This document shows positions 1-9,103 of a stretch of 44,970 nucleotides of DNA, one piece after another. How positions within the stretch are numbered: the first letter of the stretch is position 1; each line of letters begins with the position of its first letter. The notes under the pieces were generated by a model. That model was not told the origin of the DNA, searched no databases, and saw only the letters and a list, made by a program, of their open reading frames with translations. The position numbers were made by a program, and so were the translations under genes. The DNA is from Prevotella sp. (GTDB lineage: Bacteria > Bacteroidota > Bacteroidia > Bacteroidales > Bacteroidaceae): assembly GCA_022773825.1 (NCBI GenBank), contig JALFOF010000059.1:1-44970 (forward strand), given 5' to 3'.

Positions 1-65
1 TATGCTTTAAGTTCGTAATAACTATGCTTTTACCGTGTAATAGCTATGCTTTTACAATGCAGGCT
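1..65. repeat. 22-bp-period degenerate tandem repeat, array A
   Basis: Three copies of a TATGCTTT-type unit start at 1, 23 and 45, an exact 22-bp spacing. The best copy reads TATGCTTTTAC followed by GTGTAATAGC. The array runs off the window edge, so its full length is unknown. It lies downstream of the TonB receptor stop. The same unit with the same period recurs near 15.6, 26.4 and 36.7 kb. No function is known to me. Confidence 0.75.
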
Positions 66-88
66 GGTTGCCGCCTGACTGTAGGGAC

Positions 89-2497
89 TTAAAACTCCAT
101 CGTCACCTTGGCGTTCAACTGTCGGCCGGTGAGGTAATTAGGCACAGCATACTGATGGTTTGTCACGTCAGTAATCCAGTAATAGGAGTTTACGTTGCTG
201 TGTCCAATGAGATTGAGGCAGTCTATGCCCACCCAGATGTTGCGCAACCCGAAGGTTTTCTCACTTTGGTTGGCGCGTTTGTACGCCCTGTAACTCATGC
301 CTATGTCAACTCTCTGGTAGGCCGGCGCACGGAAATTCTGTCGCTCGTTGTCCGTGTGTGGCGGACCGAAAGGCAGTCCGTCGGCGTAAGACAGTTTCAA
401 AGCCATTTTCCATCGGTCGGTGCCGGGGAAGTAGTCCGTGAAGAACAGGTTTACCGCATAACGCTGGTCTGTGGGCATCGGTATATCCTGACCGCGGTAT
501 GCCATGTTGGTCTTCATCAGAGAGAAGGTTATCCACGAGTCTGTGCCAGGCACAAACTCACCGTAGAGCTTGAAGTCAAGACCCATGGCGTGACCAGAAC
601 ATTCGTTGATGCCGTTGTACGTCACCTTCAGGTTGTTGATGCTGTAAGGCACGAGGTTGGACAAAGCCTTGTAATAAGCCTCTGCTGTAAACTTGAACGG
701 GCGGTCAAGGAGCTTGAAACGGTAGTCGAAGGCGCCGATGACGTGTATGCTCCGCTGCGACTTTATCTTGTTGTTCAACGTGGCGTAGGTCACGCCCGCT
801 ATGGTGGTGGTGTCGCGTAGCTCCTTGAAGAACGGGGCTTGGTAGTACAGTCCCGCCGCGGCGCGGAAAGTAACGTTGTTATTGTAGGCAGGCACTATGG
901 CGAGCGACACTCGCGGCGATACGATGCTTTCTTTGTTAAAAGACCAGTTAGAGAATCTTATGCCGTAGTTCAGCGTGTAGAATGTTGTCTCCTCTGCGTT
1001 GTTGAAACGCCATGTGTCCTGTATGTAGAACTCCGTGCGGTGTGCTTTCAGCGTGTTCTTTGCCGCGAGGGTGTATATCATATACAGGTCGGAACCCGTG
1101 TGGGGTATCACGTAGCCCGATGAGTCACGCATCTCATATTCACGTGACTGCTCCTCTATCTTCTCCCATTTCAACGTCAGTCCCGTCTGTATGTTATGGC
1201 TCTTTGTACGGTGGTCGAGCATCAGTTTCGCGCTTGCCACGTTGGCTGTCAGGTAGTTCCGGGCGTACTCCATGTACGTTCCCACGCCAAGGTTCTGCTG
1301 TGTCTCCGTCTGTGTCAGCCAGTATTGCCCTTGTATGTCATACGTCTCCTGCTCCTTTGTGTGGAAGGCGGAGCCTATCAACGACAGTGCTGTCTTGTCG
1401 TTGATGTTTCGTTTTATTGTCAGGGAGCCGAAGTAAGTGCGGAAGATGTCCTTCTCCTGTCCGTCAAAATACACCTTGAATGCCTTTACGTTGTTCAGTG
1501 TGCCGAAGGATGTCTCACGGTCCGTGGGGTAGAAGTTGTACTTTGACTGCGAGATGTTGCCGATGAAGTCCAGTTGCCACCGTTTGTTTGGGGTGTAGGA
1601 GAGATATGTCTGGTAGTCATAGAATTGTGGGTCGTATTCACCGTTCGTCTCGAAAGTCTTTAGCAACGCCTTCGTTGTCTTGTAGCGCGCAGCGTTAGCC
1701 CACGAGAATTTCTTGTTTCCGAAGCCGAAATAAGCGGAGCCTCCGAGCAGACTTGCGGAGAGATTGGCCTCCGTCTTCTGCGGGCGGCGGTATTTGATGC
1801 TTAGTGCCGACGACATCTTGTCGCCGTACTGCGCCTCATATCCACCAGTGGAGAAGGCTATGCTCTCCACCATATCGCCGTTGATGATGGAGAGACCCTC
1901 CTGTTGCCCACTACGGACGAGGAAGGGACGATATACCTCCACATTATTTATATACACGGAGTTCTCGTCGAAACTGCCACCGCGCACGTTGTATTGTGAC
2001 GACAGTTCGCTGTGGGTGCTTACGCCAGCCTGTTGCTGTATGAGCTCTTCCACGGCGTTGCCCGATGTCGATGGCGCCAGCTTCGTGTCGGTGAGGTCCA
2101 GCTCCTGCGTGCCCGTTGTCTGGCGTTTTTTCTCTGTTATGGTAACGTCGTCGAGCGTTGTACTACCCTCGTAGAGAGTGATTTGAAGGTTCTGCCTACC
2201 ACGTGGCCTGCGCAGCACACGCTCCTTGGCTTTGTAGCCAATCATGGAGAAGCGCACGACGACAGAGTCTGCCGATGACAGTTCGAGCGAAAACTCGCCG
2301 CGGAGGTTAGTCATAGTGGCTTTGCCCTGCTTCAGACACGACACGGTGGCAAGCTCCACAGGGTTCTCTTCCTCATCGAGCACCCTGCCCGTAAGCAGGA
2401 AACTCTGCGCCGAGAGGGATGTCATCACCATGAGGAAAGCTAATGACAGTGCTATTCTGAGGTAGCGGAAATCTCTATGTAAGATGTTGTTCTGCAT
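89..2497 (-). CDS. TonB-dependent outer-membrane receptor
   Basis: Outer-membrane beta-barrel receptor, expected to import a bound substrate using TonB energy. I chose the start at 2497 (802 aa) because it begins a clean signal peptide: MQNNILHRDFRYLRIALSLA, then a hydrophobic stretch ending SLSAQ at about residue 31. An open frame continues upstream to 2731 but is not protein-like. After the signal comes a carboxypeptidase-regulatory-like domain (about 35-115), a plug domain (about 125-240, with NVRGGSFDENSVYINNVEVY and the STGGYEAQYGDKMSS segment), then a barrel ending in aromatic VTMEF. It lacks a SusD partner and the SusC-type leader, so it is not an obvious polysaccharide-utilisation receptor. 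The substrate cannot be told. It is transcribed away from thrA. Confidence 0.93.
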   Translation of the reverse strand: MQNNILHRDFRYLRIALSLAFLMVMTSLSAQSFLLTGRVLDEEENPVELATVSCLKQGKATMTNLRGEFSLELSSADSVVVRFSMIGYKAKERVLRRPRGRQNLQITLYEGSTTLDDVTITEKKRQTTGTQELDLTDTKLAPSTSGNAVEELIQQQAGVSTHSELSSQYNVRGGSFDENSVYINNVEVYRPFLVRSGQQEGLSIINGDMVESIAFSTGGYEAQYGDKMSSALSIKYRRPQKTEANLSASLLGGSAYFGFGNKKFSWANAARYKTTKALLKTFETNGEYDPQFYDYQTYLSYTPNKRWQLDFIGNISQSKYNFYPTDRETSFGTLNNVKAFKVYFDGQEKDIFRTYFGSLTIKRNINDKTALSLIGSAFHTKEQETYDIQGQYWLTQTETQQNLGVGTYMEYARNYLTANVASAKLMLDHRTKSHNIQTGLTLKWEKIEEQSREYEMRDSSGYVIPHTGSDLYMIYTLAAKNTLKAHRTEFYIQDTWRFNNAEETTFYTLNYGIRFSNWSFNKESIVSPRVSLAIVPAYNNNVTFRAAAGLYYQAPFFKELRDTTTIAGVTYATLNNKIKSQRSIHVIGAFDYRFKLLDRPFKFTAEAYYKALSNLVPYSINNLKVTYNGINECSGHAMGLDFKLYGEFVPGTDSWITFSLMKTNMAYRGQDIPMPTDQRYAVNLFFTDYFPGTDRWKMALKLSYADGLPFGPPHTDNERQNFRAPAYQRVDIGMSYRAYKRANQSEKTFGLRNIWVGIDCLNLIGHSNVNSYYWITDVTNHQYAVPNYLTGRQLNAKVTMEF

Positions 2498-2592
2498 ATA
2501 ACCGACTAAACGTAAAACCCCTGTTTTTATTGCACCGCACCCCATCTTATTTGGTGTAAGAAGCCCAAAATGGCAATTTCTTTTAGAATTAT

Positions 2593-2623
2593 TTTGCACT
2601 ATGAATAACTTTTTGTACTTTTG
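2593..2623 (+). promoter_or_regulatory. Bacteroidetes-type promoter for the thr operon
   Basis: TTTG at 2593-2596 and TACTTTTG at 2616-2623 are separated by exactly 19 nt, which matches the Bacteroidetes consensus TTTG-N19-TAnnTTTG. Transcription would start near 2630, leaving about 175 nt before the thrA start. Confidence 0.8.
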
Positions 2624-2753
2624 CAACTGATTTCGCATTGTTGGCATTGTGAAGAGCCTCCACAGGTGCCGGATGAACTCTGTTGTATGGAGAGCATGAG
2701 GAACAGGTAAGCTATGTAACAACGGCGGCAAGGCGGGAGAAAGAGAAAGTCAC

Positions 2754-2770
2754 CCCCATTTGTTATGGGG
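2754..2770 (+). promoter_or_regulatory. Hairpin in the thrA leader, possible attenuator or SD-masking stem
   Basis: CCCCAT (2754-2759) pairs with ATGGGG (2765-2770) around a 5-nt loop, followed by AATTTTATC, about 33 nt before the thrA start. It could be a weak terminator or attenuator. I found no upstream leader peptide rich in Thr or Ile codons, so a classical threonine attenuator is not supported. Confidence 0.35.
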
Positions 2771-2803
2771 AATTTTATCAACAAAAAAACATTACATAGA
2801 AGT

Positions 2804-5254
2804 ATGAAAGTACTTAAGTTTGGCGGAACCAGCGTGGGTTCCGTGGAGAGTATCCTCAGCCTGAAGAATATTGTAACGAAGGAGGCAAAGGAGCAGTCAG
2901 TAATCGTTGTGGTAAGTGCGCTTGGAGGCATTACTGACAAATTGATAGAAACGTCGCGCCTTGCACTTGCCGGCGATGAGCGTTACCGTGAAGAATTTGA
3001 AGCGATAGTGGACCGTCACCACAAGATGATTGACACTATTATTACCGATACGAAAGACCGCGAGCGGCTTTTTACTACCGTTGACTCGCTGTTAGAGCAG
3101 TTGCGCAGCATTTATTTCGGTGTGTTCCTGATACACGACTTGTCGGAAAAGACGCAGGATGCCATAGTGGCATACGGTGAGCGCCTCAGTTCCAACATCG
3201 TGGCAACCCTCATTAAGGGTGCGAAATGGTTTGATTCACGCACCTTTATCAAGACGGAGGACAAGCAGGGTAAGCACGTGCTCGACGCGGAACTGACAAA
3301 CAAACTGGTGCGGCAGACTTTCGCCGACCTGCCGCGCATATCACTCGTGCCGGGATTTATATCAAAGGACAGGGTTAGTGGCGAGACAACTAACCTCGGA
3401 CGCGGCGGCTCGGACTATACGGCGGCTATAATTGCTGCCGCGCTCAATGCCGATGTGCTGGAGATATGGACAGACGTTGACGGATTTATGACGGCTGACC
3501 CTCGCGTGATAAGCAGCGCATACCCCATCAAGGAGTTGTCATACGTGGAGGCTATGGAGCTGTGTAACTTCGGCGCAAAGGTGATTTATCCGCCTACGAT
3601 ATACCCCGTATGCGTGAAGAATATACCTATTAAGGTGAAGAACACCTTTAACCCCGATGCCGAGGGCACTATAATAAAGGAGCGAATAGAAGGCGACCAC
3701 AAGCCCATCAAGGGCATCTCCTCAATAGGCGGCACAGCACTCATCACCGTTACGGGACTGTCCATGGTGGGAGTGATAGGCGTGAACCGCCGCATATTCA
3801 CGAAACTTGCCATGGAGGGCATCTCTGTCTTCATGGTATCGCAGGCTTCTTCGGAGAACTCCACCTCAATAGGTGTGAAGGAAAGCGACGCGGAGGCAGC
3901 GGCAAGAGTGCTGAACGAGGAGTTTGAGAAGGAGATAAGCACGGGCGCGATGTACCCCATGCAGGTAGAGACGGGACTTGCTACAATCGCTATTGTGGGC
4001 GAGAACATGAAGCGCACACCTGGTATTGCAGGTAAATTGTTCGGCACGCTGGGTCGTTCAGGTATCAGTATCATTGCTTGTGCGCAGGGTGCGTCGGAGA
4101 CAAACATATCATTCGTGGTGAAAGGGCAATATCTGCGCAAGTCGCTCAACGTGATACACGACTCGTTCTTCTTGTCTGAATACAAGGTTCTCAACCTCTT
4201 CCTCTGCGGAGTGGGCACGGTGGGAGCTAAACTCATTGAGCAAATACGTTCGCAGTACGAAAGCCTGAAGAAGGAGTCGCAACTGCTGCTGAACGTGGTG
4301 GGCATAGCTTCTTCGAAGAAGGCGATATTCAACCGTGAGGGACTGAACCTCGATACCTACCGTGAGGCTCTTGAAGCATCGGAGCCCTCGGATGCGAACA
4401 AGCTGTTGGATAACATCATTGGTATGAACATCTTTAACGCAGTCTTCGTGGATTGTACTGCGTCCAAGGATGTGGCGGCACTGTATCAGGCTCTGTTGGA
4501 GCACAATGTCAGCGTAATCGCCGCTAACAAGATTGCTGCGTCAAGCGATTATGAGAAGTACCGCAAGCTGAAAGAAACGGCACTGCGCAAAGGTGTGAAG
4601 TTCAGGTTTGAGACAAACGTTGGCGCTGGCTTGCCTATCATCGGCACAATCAACGACCTTCGTAACTCTGGCGACAAGATACTGAAGATAGAAGCTGTGC
4701 TCAGTGGTACGCTGAACTACATTTTCAACGCCCTTAGCGAGGAGACACCGTTCTCTGAGACGGTGAAACAGGCAAAGGAACTGGGCTTCGCGGAGCCCGA
4801 CCCACGCATTGACCTTTCTGGAATGGACGTGGTGCGCAAGCTCGTTATCCTTACTCGCGAGGCTGGTTACAGGCTGGAAGTGGAGGATGTGGTGAAAAAT
4901 CTCTTCGTGCCAGACGAGTATTTCGAAGGCAGTGTGGAGAAGTTCTGGGAGAGACTGCCCGAACTGGACGCGGAATTTGAGGCAAAGCGCAAGGTGCTTG
5001 CGGCGAAAGGATGCAAATGGCGCTTCGTGGCAAGGATGGAAGTGGATGAGAATGACGGCGTGAGTGCGAGCGTGGGACTGAAGGAAATACCACAGAACCA
5101 CTCGTTCTATGAACTGGAAGGCTCAAACAATATCGTTACGCTTACCACGGAGAGGTATAAGGAATACCCGATGCTGATACAGGGATTTGGCGCTGGTGCC
5201 AGCGTGACGGCAGCGGGAGTATTCGCTAATGTGCTCTCAATAGCTAACATATAA
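2804..5254 (+). CDS. thrA: Bifunctional aspartokinase / homoserine dehydrogenase
   Basis: Catalyses the first and third steps from aspartate towards threonine and methionine. The 816-aa protein starts at ATG 2804, directly giving the kinase signature MKVLKFGGTSVGS; the frame is open to 2765 but the extension is not conserved-looking. The N-terminal half (about 1-300) is aspartokinase and the middle (about 310-450) looks like ACT regulatory domains (AGKLFGTLGRSGISIIACAQ). The C-terminal half begins with a Rossmann motif, LFLCGVGTVGAKL, and carries the homoserine dehydrogenase segment FETNVGAGLPIIGTINDLR. The length matches the fused E. coli ThrA/MetL type (about 810-820 aa). It is first in a three-gene operon, 15 bp before the homoserine kinase gene. 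The ACT domains imply feedback control by an amino acid, probably threonine. Confidence 0.97.
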   Translation: MKVLKFGGTSVGSVESILSLKNIVTKEAKEQSVIVVVSALGGITDKLIETSRLALAGDERYREEFEAIVDRHHKMIDTIITDTKDRERLFTTVDSLLEQLRSIYFGVFLIHDLSEKTQDAIVAYGERLSSNIVATLIKGAKWFDSRTFIKTEDKQGKHVLDAELTNKLVRQTFADLPRISLVPGFISKDRVSGETTNLGRGGSDYTAAIIAAALNADVLEIWTDVDGFMTADPRVISSAYPIKELSYVEAMELCNFGAKVIYPPTIYPVCVKNIPIKVKNTFNPDAEGTIIKERIEGDHKPIKGISSIGGTALITVTGLSMVGVIGVNRRIFTKLAMEGISVFMVSQASSENSTSIGVKESDAEAAARVLNEEFEKEISTGAMYPMQVETGLATIAIVGENMKRTPGIAGKLFGTLGRSGISIIACAQGASETNISFVVKGQYLRKSLNVIHDSFFLSEYKVLNLFLCGVGTVGAKLIEQIRSQYESLKKESQLLLNVVGIASSKKAIFNREGLNLDTYREALEASEPSDANKLLDNIIGMNIFNAVFVDCTASKDVAALYQALLEHNVSVIAANKIAASSDYEKYRKLKETALRKGVKFRFETNVGAGLPIIGTINDLRNSGDKILKIEAVLSGTLNYIFNALSEETPFSETVKQAKELGFAEPDPRIDLSGMDVVRKLVILTREAGYRLEVEDVVKNLFVPDEYFEGSVEKFWERLPELDAEFEAKRKVLAAKGCKWRFVARMEVDENDGVSASVGLKEIPQNHSFYELEGSNNIVTLTTERYKEYPMLIQGFGAGASVTAAGVFANVLSIANI

Positions 5255-5269
5255 ATAGGAGGGGAAGAC

Positions 5270-6529
5270 ATGAAAACAATAGTGATACTTGGCGATGGCA
5301 TGGCCGACAACCCGATAGAGGCGCTTGGGGGCAAGACGCCGTTGCAGTATGCAAAGACTCCTTATATGGATATGCTGGCGCGCGAAGGATGCACGGGCAG
5401 GTTGGTGACAGTGCCAGAGGGGTATGTTCCCGGTTCAGAGGTGGCGAACACTGCCATACTCGGATATGACCTTGACAAAGTGTATGAGGGGCGCGGTCCG
5501 TTAGAGGCGGCTTCCATAGGATATGAGATGGATGCTCTCGACTTGGCGTTGAGGTGCAACATTATATGTGTGCGTGAAGATGGCACCATAAAGACACACA
5601 ACGGAGGGAACCTTACCACAGAGGACGCTGGGCCGCTGATAGACTACCTTAACGAAAACCTTGGCTCTGACAGGGTGAAATGGATAAGGGGAATACAGTA
5701 TCGCCACCTCCTTATTATAAAAGGTGGTAGTAAACACGTGGTGTGCGCACCGCCGCACGACCACCCGAACGAAGAGTGGAGACCGCTGTTGGTAAAGCCC
5801 GAGGAGGGGATGGAGGACTTCAAGGAAGAAGGACGCATGACACCGCGAGAGACGGCGGAACTGCTTAACGAGCTAATACTGCGTTCCAAGGACTTACTGG
5901 AGAAGCATCCGCTCAACGTTCAGCGTAAAACGGTGGGCAAAGACCTCGCAAACATAATATGGCCGTGGAGTGGGGGATACAGACCCGCTATGCAGTCGTT
6001 GGGCGAGATTTACCCGAGCATAAAGTCGGGGGCGGTGATTTCTGCCGTGGACCTTATACGAGGGATAGGGCATTACGCCGGCTTGGACATCGTAGAGGTG
6101 GACGGTGCCACAGGATTGTGGGACACCAACTATGAGGGTAAGACAGCAGCAGCGATAGAAAACCTGCGCGACAAGGACTTTGTATTCCTCCATGTGGAAG
6201 CGAGTGACGAAGCTGGGCATGATGGGGACATAGACCTAAAGGTGAAAACGATAGAGAATTTGGACGCAAGGATGGTCGGACCAATCTATGAGGCGACGAA
6301 AGACTGGGATGAACCTGTATGTATAGCTGTGCTGCCAGACCACTATACGCCTGTTGAGATGCGCATACACGTGGGAAATCCCGTACCTTTTATAATATAC
6401 GCGCGTGGCATGAAGCCTGACAGCGTGCAGACATACGATGAATATACGTGCGTAAACGGATGCTATGGCATACTGAAACTGCACGAATTTATGGACACTT
6501 TAATGAATATAAAAATAGAAAAGAAATGA
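5270..6529 (+). CDS. ApgM-family protein, proposed homoserine kinase
   Basis: Alkaline-phosphatase-superfamily protein of the archaeal cofactor-independent phosphoglycerate mutase type (419 aa). Visible motifs are the metal-binding N-terminus VILGDGMADNP, the nucleophile segment PGSEVANTAILGYD (Ser56), EGRGPLEA, and the second metal segment HVEASDEAGHDGD. A textbook AGGAGG ribosome site precedes the start, uncommon in this phylum. It sits between thrA and thrC, and no GHMP-type thrB is present here. Members of this family beside thr genes have been proposed as replacement homoserine kinases, and I infer that role. A glycolytic mutase activity is the alternative. Its stop overlaps the thrC start (ATGA at 6526-6529), suggesting translational coupling. 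Confidence 0.9.
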   Translation: MKTIVILGDGMADNPIEALGGKTPLQYAKTPYMDMLAREGCTGRLVTVPEGYVPGSEVANTAILGYDLDKVYEGRGPLEAASIGYEMDALDLALRCNIICVREDGTIKTHNGGNLTTEDAGPLIDYLNENLGSDRVKWIRGIQYRHLLIIKGGSKHVVCAPPHDHPNEEWRPLLVKPEEGMEDFKEEGRMTPRETAELLNELILRSKDLLEKHPLNVQRKTVGKDLANIIWPWSGGYRPAMQSLGEIYPSIKSGAVISAVDLIRGIGHYAGLDIVEVDGATGLWDTNYEGKTAAAIENLRDKDFVFLHVEASDEAGHDGDIDLKVKTIENLDARMVGPIYEATKDWDEPVCIAVLPDHYTPVEMRIHVGNPVPFIIYARGMKPDSVQTYDEYTCVNGCYGILKLHEFMDTLMNIKIEKK

Positions 6530-7830
6530 AATATTACAGCACCAACCACACCGCACCTATGGCTTCACTCGAGGAAGCAGTAGTAAAGGGACTTGCAGGC
6601 GACCGCGGTCTTTATATGCCTGAGAATATAAAAGCATTGCCAAAGAAGTTCTTTGACAACATAGATACAATGTCTTTCCAAGAGATTGCCTACACTGTTG
6701 CGGACGCATTCTTCGGTGAAGACGTGGAGGCAGAGGCTCTGAAGAAAATCGTTTATGACACTCTTGCCTTCGATTGCCCCATCGTTCCCGTTACGGAGGA
6801 AATTTATTCGCTTGAGCTTTTCCATGGTCCTACGCTCGCATTCAAGGATGTCGGCGCGCGTTTCATGGCGCGTTTGCTCCAGTATTTCATAAAGAAAGAG
6901 AACAAAGGGGGATTGGTGAACGTGCTCGTGGCTACCTCTGGCGACACTGGTTCGGCTGTGGCTAATGGTTTCCTCGGCGTGGACGGAATACACGTTTACG
7001 TGCTTTACCCGAAAGGAAAGGTTAGTCCGATACAGGAATGTCAGTTCACTACGCTTGGAAAGAATATCACTGCCATTGAGGTTGACGGTGTGTTCGACGA
7101 CTGTCAGGCACTCGTTAAGACGGCGTTCATGGACGAAGAGCTGAATAAGCAGAAAATGCTTACATCGGCAAACTCCATCAATGTGGCGCGCTTCCTGCCG
7201 CAGGCGTTCTATTATTTCTATGCCTATGCGCAGCTGAAGAAGTTGGGTAAGGCGGATAATATGGTGATGTGTGTGCCTTCTGGCAACTTTGGCAACATCT
7301 GCGCGGCATTGTTTGGTCACAGAATGGGACTGCCTATCAAGCGCTTCATCGCTGCAAACAACGCCAACGACATATTCTTCCAATACCTTAAGACAGGCAG
7401 ATACAACCCTCAACCCTCCAAGGCTACGCTGGCAAATGCTATGGATGTGGGCGATCCTTCTAACTTCGCACGTATCTATGAGCTTTACAAGGGCGACCAT
7501 AAAGTCATTACTTCACTCATCGGAGGGGCGACATACAGTGACGAGGAGATTGCCAACACCATGCGAGAGTGTTACGCTGACACCAAATATGTGCTCGACC
7601 CACACGGCGCTTGCGGCTTCCAAGCGTTGAAAGACCTATTGCAGCCGGGGGAGACAGGTGTGTTCTGCGAGACTGCTCACCCTGCGAAGTTCAAGGAAAA
7701 GGTGGACGATATTCTTGCAACGGATATAGAAATACCACAGCGTTTGCAGGCTTTCATGAAGGGAACAAAGCAGAGTGTCGCAATGACAAAGGACTTTGCT
7801 GACTTCAAGAGCTACCTTATCAAGCTGTAA
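6526..7830 (+). CDS. thrC: Threonine synthase
   Basis: PLP enzyme converting O-phosphohomoserine to threonine, the last step of the pathway. The 434-aa protein starts at ATG 6526, giving MKYYSTNHTAPMASLEEAVV; the frame extends upstream to 6448 only inside the preceding gene. The PLP lysine is Lys107 in HGPTLAFKDVGARF. The phosphate-binding segment ATSGDTGSAVANGF and the PSGNFGNICAA motif are also typical. It overlaps the homoserine kinase stop by 4 nt and completes the aspartate-semialdehyde-to-threonine branch, except for asd, which is not in the window. No terminator follows before the next gene, 35 bp on. Confidence 0.97.
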   Translation: MKYYSTNHTAPMASLEEAVVKGLAGDRGLYMPENIKALPKKFFDNIDTMSFQEIAYTVADAFFGEDVEAEALKKIVYDTLAFDCPIVPVTEEIYSLELFHGPTLAFKDVGARFMARLLQYFIKKENKGGLVNVLVATSGDTGSAVANGFLGVDGIHVYVLYPKGKVSPIQECQFTTLGKNITAIEVDGVFDDCQALVKTAFMDEELNKQKMLTSANSINVARFLPQAFYYFYAYAQLKKLGKADNMVMCVPSGNFGNICAALFGHRMGLPIKRFIAANNANDIFFQYLKTGRYNPQPSKATLANAMDVGDPSNFARIYELYKGDHKVITSLIGGATYSDEEIANTMRECYADTKYVLDPHGACGFQALKDLLQPGETGVFCETAHPAKFKEKVDDILATDIEIPQRLQAFMKGTKQSVAMTKDFADFKSYLIKL

Positions 7831-7865
7831 AAGGACTGATTTTGAATACATAATACAAGGGGAAC

Positions 7866-9056
7866 ATGAAGAAATTTATAGCTTTTGCTGTAGCCCTACT
7901 ATCCGTATTGGGGGCTACAGCACAGCCTTTCCTCACGACAAAGGGAGGTGTTTATCAGAAAGTTTCGTCCTATACAAAGTTGAAGGACAATGACATTGTA
8001 ATAGCAGCGTCACATTCTATGGCTGGCGGCACAGACAAGGTATATGTGATGACTACGGCATTAGCATCAACAACAGATGCTGGTAAATTCGGATATTACA
8101 TCTATGGCGTTTATAAAAGTAATATGCCAGATACATTAACGCTGTCTGATGTCAACAATGGCAAATATCCTTATGAGTATGCAGTGAAGTTTAATAGCAA
8201 GCATCCCAGTAAAGGCTACTATGTATCTTTGCAGAATAAAGAAGGAAAATATATCAATTATGATACGAATTCTTCAACTTCTATCTGCCTGAGTGAAGAT
8301 ATAATGTATTGGACAGTCGGTGGCAACCAAGAGTATATGATATATGCCGGTAAGGATAAGACGCTTAGATGTTCAAATTCTGTTGGCTATTTTACTGATA
8401 TTGTAGGAGGAACATCTAAACCTGCTTATCTTTACCGCAAAACCTACCAGCTATCAATCGGTGCTGAGGGCTATGCTACGTTGTATTATGGTAGCAATGA
8501 CGTGATGTTGCCAAAGGGTCTGAAGGCTTATACGTATGAATTAAACGGCGATAAGCTGTCGCCTGCTGTGACATACGATGGCGACAACGGCGACATACTG
8601 CCCCATGCCACGGCGGTTATAGTCAAGGGTACGCCTAATATGGTATATACCTTGGACGTAAAGAATACTCAAAAGACGAGTGGCAGCAGCGTGCTGCGCG
8701 GCTCGGACGATGCAGTCTCCACGGAGTTGGACGGCGATGCCGCTGGAAGCAGATATTATATGTTCGGCAAGGGCAATGATGGACTCGGCTTCTACTATGC
8801 GAAAGCTGACGGTTCAGCCTTTGTTAACAGTGAGCACAGGGCGTATTTATGCCTCAATTCCACATTAGCAGCCAAGGGATTTACACTTGTTCTGCCCGAC
8901 GGGACGAACATTCCGACTGGTGTAGGCCCTGTTAATGGGGCGCGAGAGGCTTCCGCTGACGGCAAGTCAGCTGCGTGGTACGACCTCTCCGGCAGGCAAG
9001 TGGAGCGCAATGCGAAAGGGTTGTATATCCATAAAGGTAAGGTAATAGCTTACTAA
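7866..9056 (+). CDS. Secreted protein with Bacteroidetes C-terminal sorting-like tail
   Basis: Unrecognised exported protein of 396 aa. A signal peptide, MKKFIAFAVALLSVLGATAQ, is clear. Residues 20-185 are Tyr/Ser/Lys-rich, with short beta-prone segments resembling surface or carbohydrate-contacting proteins. From about 190 a second domain begins (LSIGAEGYATLYYGSNDVML). The C-terminus WYDLSGRQVERNAKGLYIHK resembles the type A sorting tails of the type IX secretion system (family pattern YDL.GR.V...KGiYi..GK). I infer surface export, but the tail occurs widely in this phylum and may not always be cleaved. The first half is visibly richer in A/T than the second. It follows thrC without a terminator. 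Confidence 0.85.
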   Translation: MKKFIAFAVALLSVLGATAQPFLTTKGGVYQKVSSYTKLKDNDIVIAASHSMAGGTDKVYVMTTALASTTDAGKFGYYIYGVYKSNMPDTLTLSDVNNGKYPYEYAVKFNSKHPSKGYYVSLQNKEGKYINYDTNSSTSICLSEDIMYWTVGGNQEYMIYAGKDKTLRCSNSVGYFTDIVGGTSKPAYLYRKTYQLSIGAEGYATLYYGSNDVMLPKGLKAYTYELNGDKLSPAVTYDGDNGDILPHATAVIVKGTPNMVYTLDVKNTQKTSGSSVLRGSDDAVSTELDGDAAGSRYYMFGKGNDGLGFYYAKADGSAFVNSEHRAYLCLNSTLAAKGFTLVLPDGTNIPTGVGPVNGAREASADGKSAAWYDLSGRQVERNAKGLYIHKGKVIAY

Positions 9057-9061
9057 ACAAT

Positions 9062-9100
9062 AAAAGCGGCTTAGTTGTTTCATTGCAACTAAGCCGTTTT
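9062..9100. terminator. Bidirectional intrinsic terminator
   Basis: CGGCTTAGTTG (9067-9077) and CAACTAAGCCG (9086-9096) form a perfect 11-bp stem with A-rich left and T-rich right flanks. It serves the secreted-protein gene (plus) and the convergent EamA gene (minus). Confidence 0.9.
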
Positions 9101-9103
9101 CTT

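Larger units (their letters stand above)
2498..2803. other. Divergent intergenic region between TonB receptor and thrA
   Basis: This 306-bp gap holds a strong plus-strand promoter and an approximately 175-nt thrA leader, both listed separately. I see no convincing minus-strand promoter for the receptor; TACGTTTA near 2507-2514 is only a partial match. No RNA gene is visible. Confidence 0.6.

Noticed and set aside
68..820. 250-codon plus-strand frame opposite the TonB receptor
   Set aside because: It is the antisense shadow of a well-supported receptor gene and lacks any domain signature. The same applies to other long frames opposite thrA, rmuC, the amylase and trpS.
2498..2731. N-terminal extension of the TonB receptor
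   Set aside because: The extended peptide is not conserved-looking and crosses the thr promoter; the start at 2497 gives a clean signal peptide.
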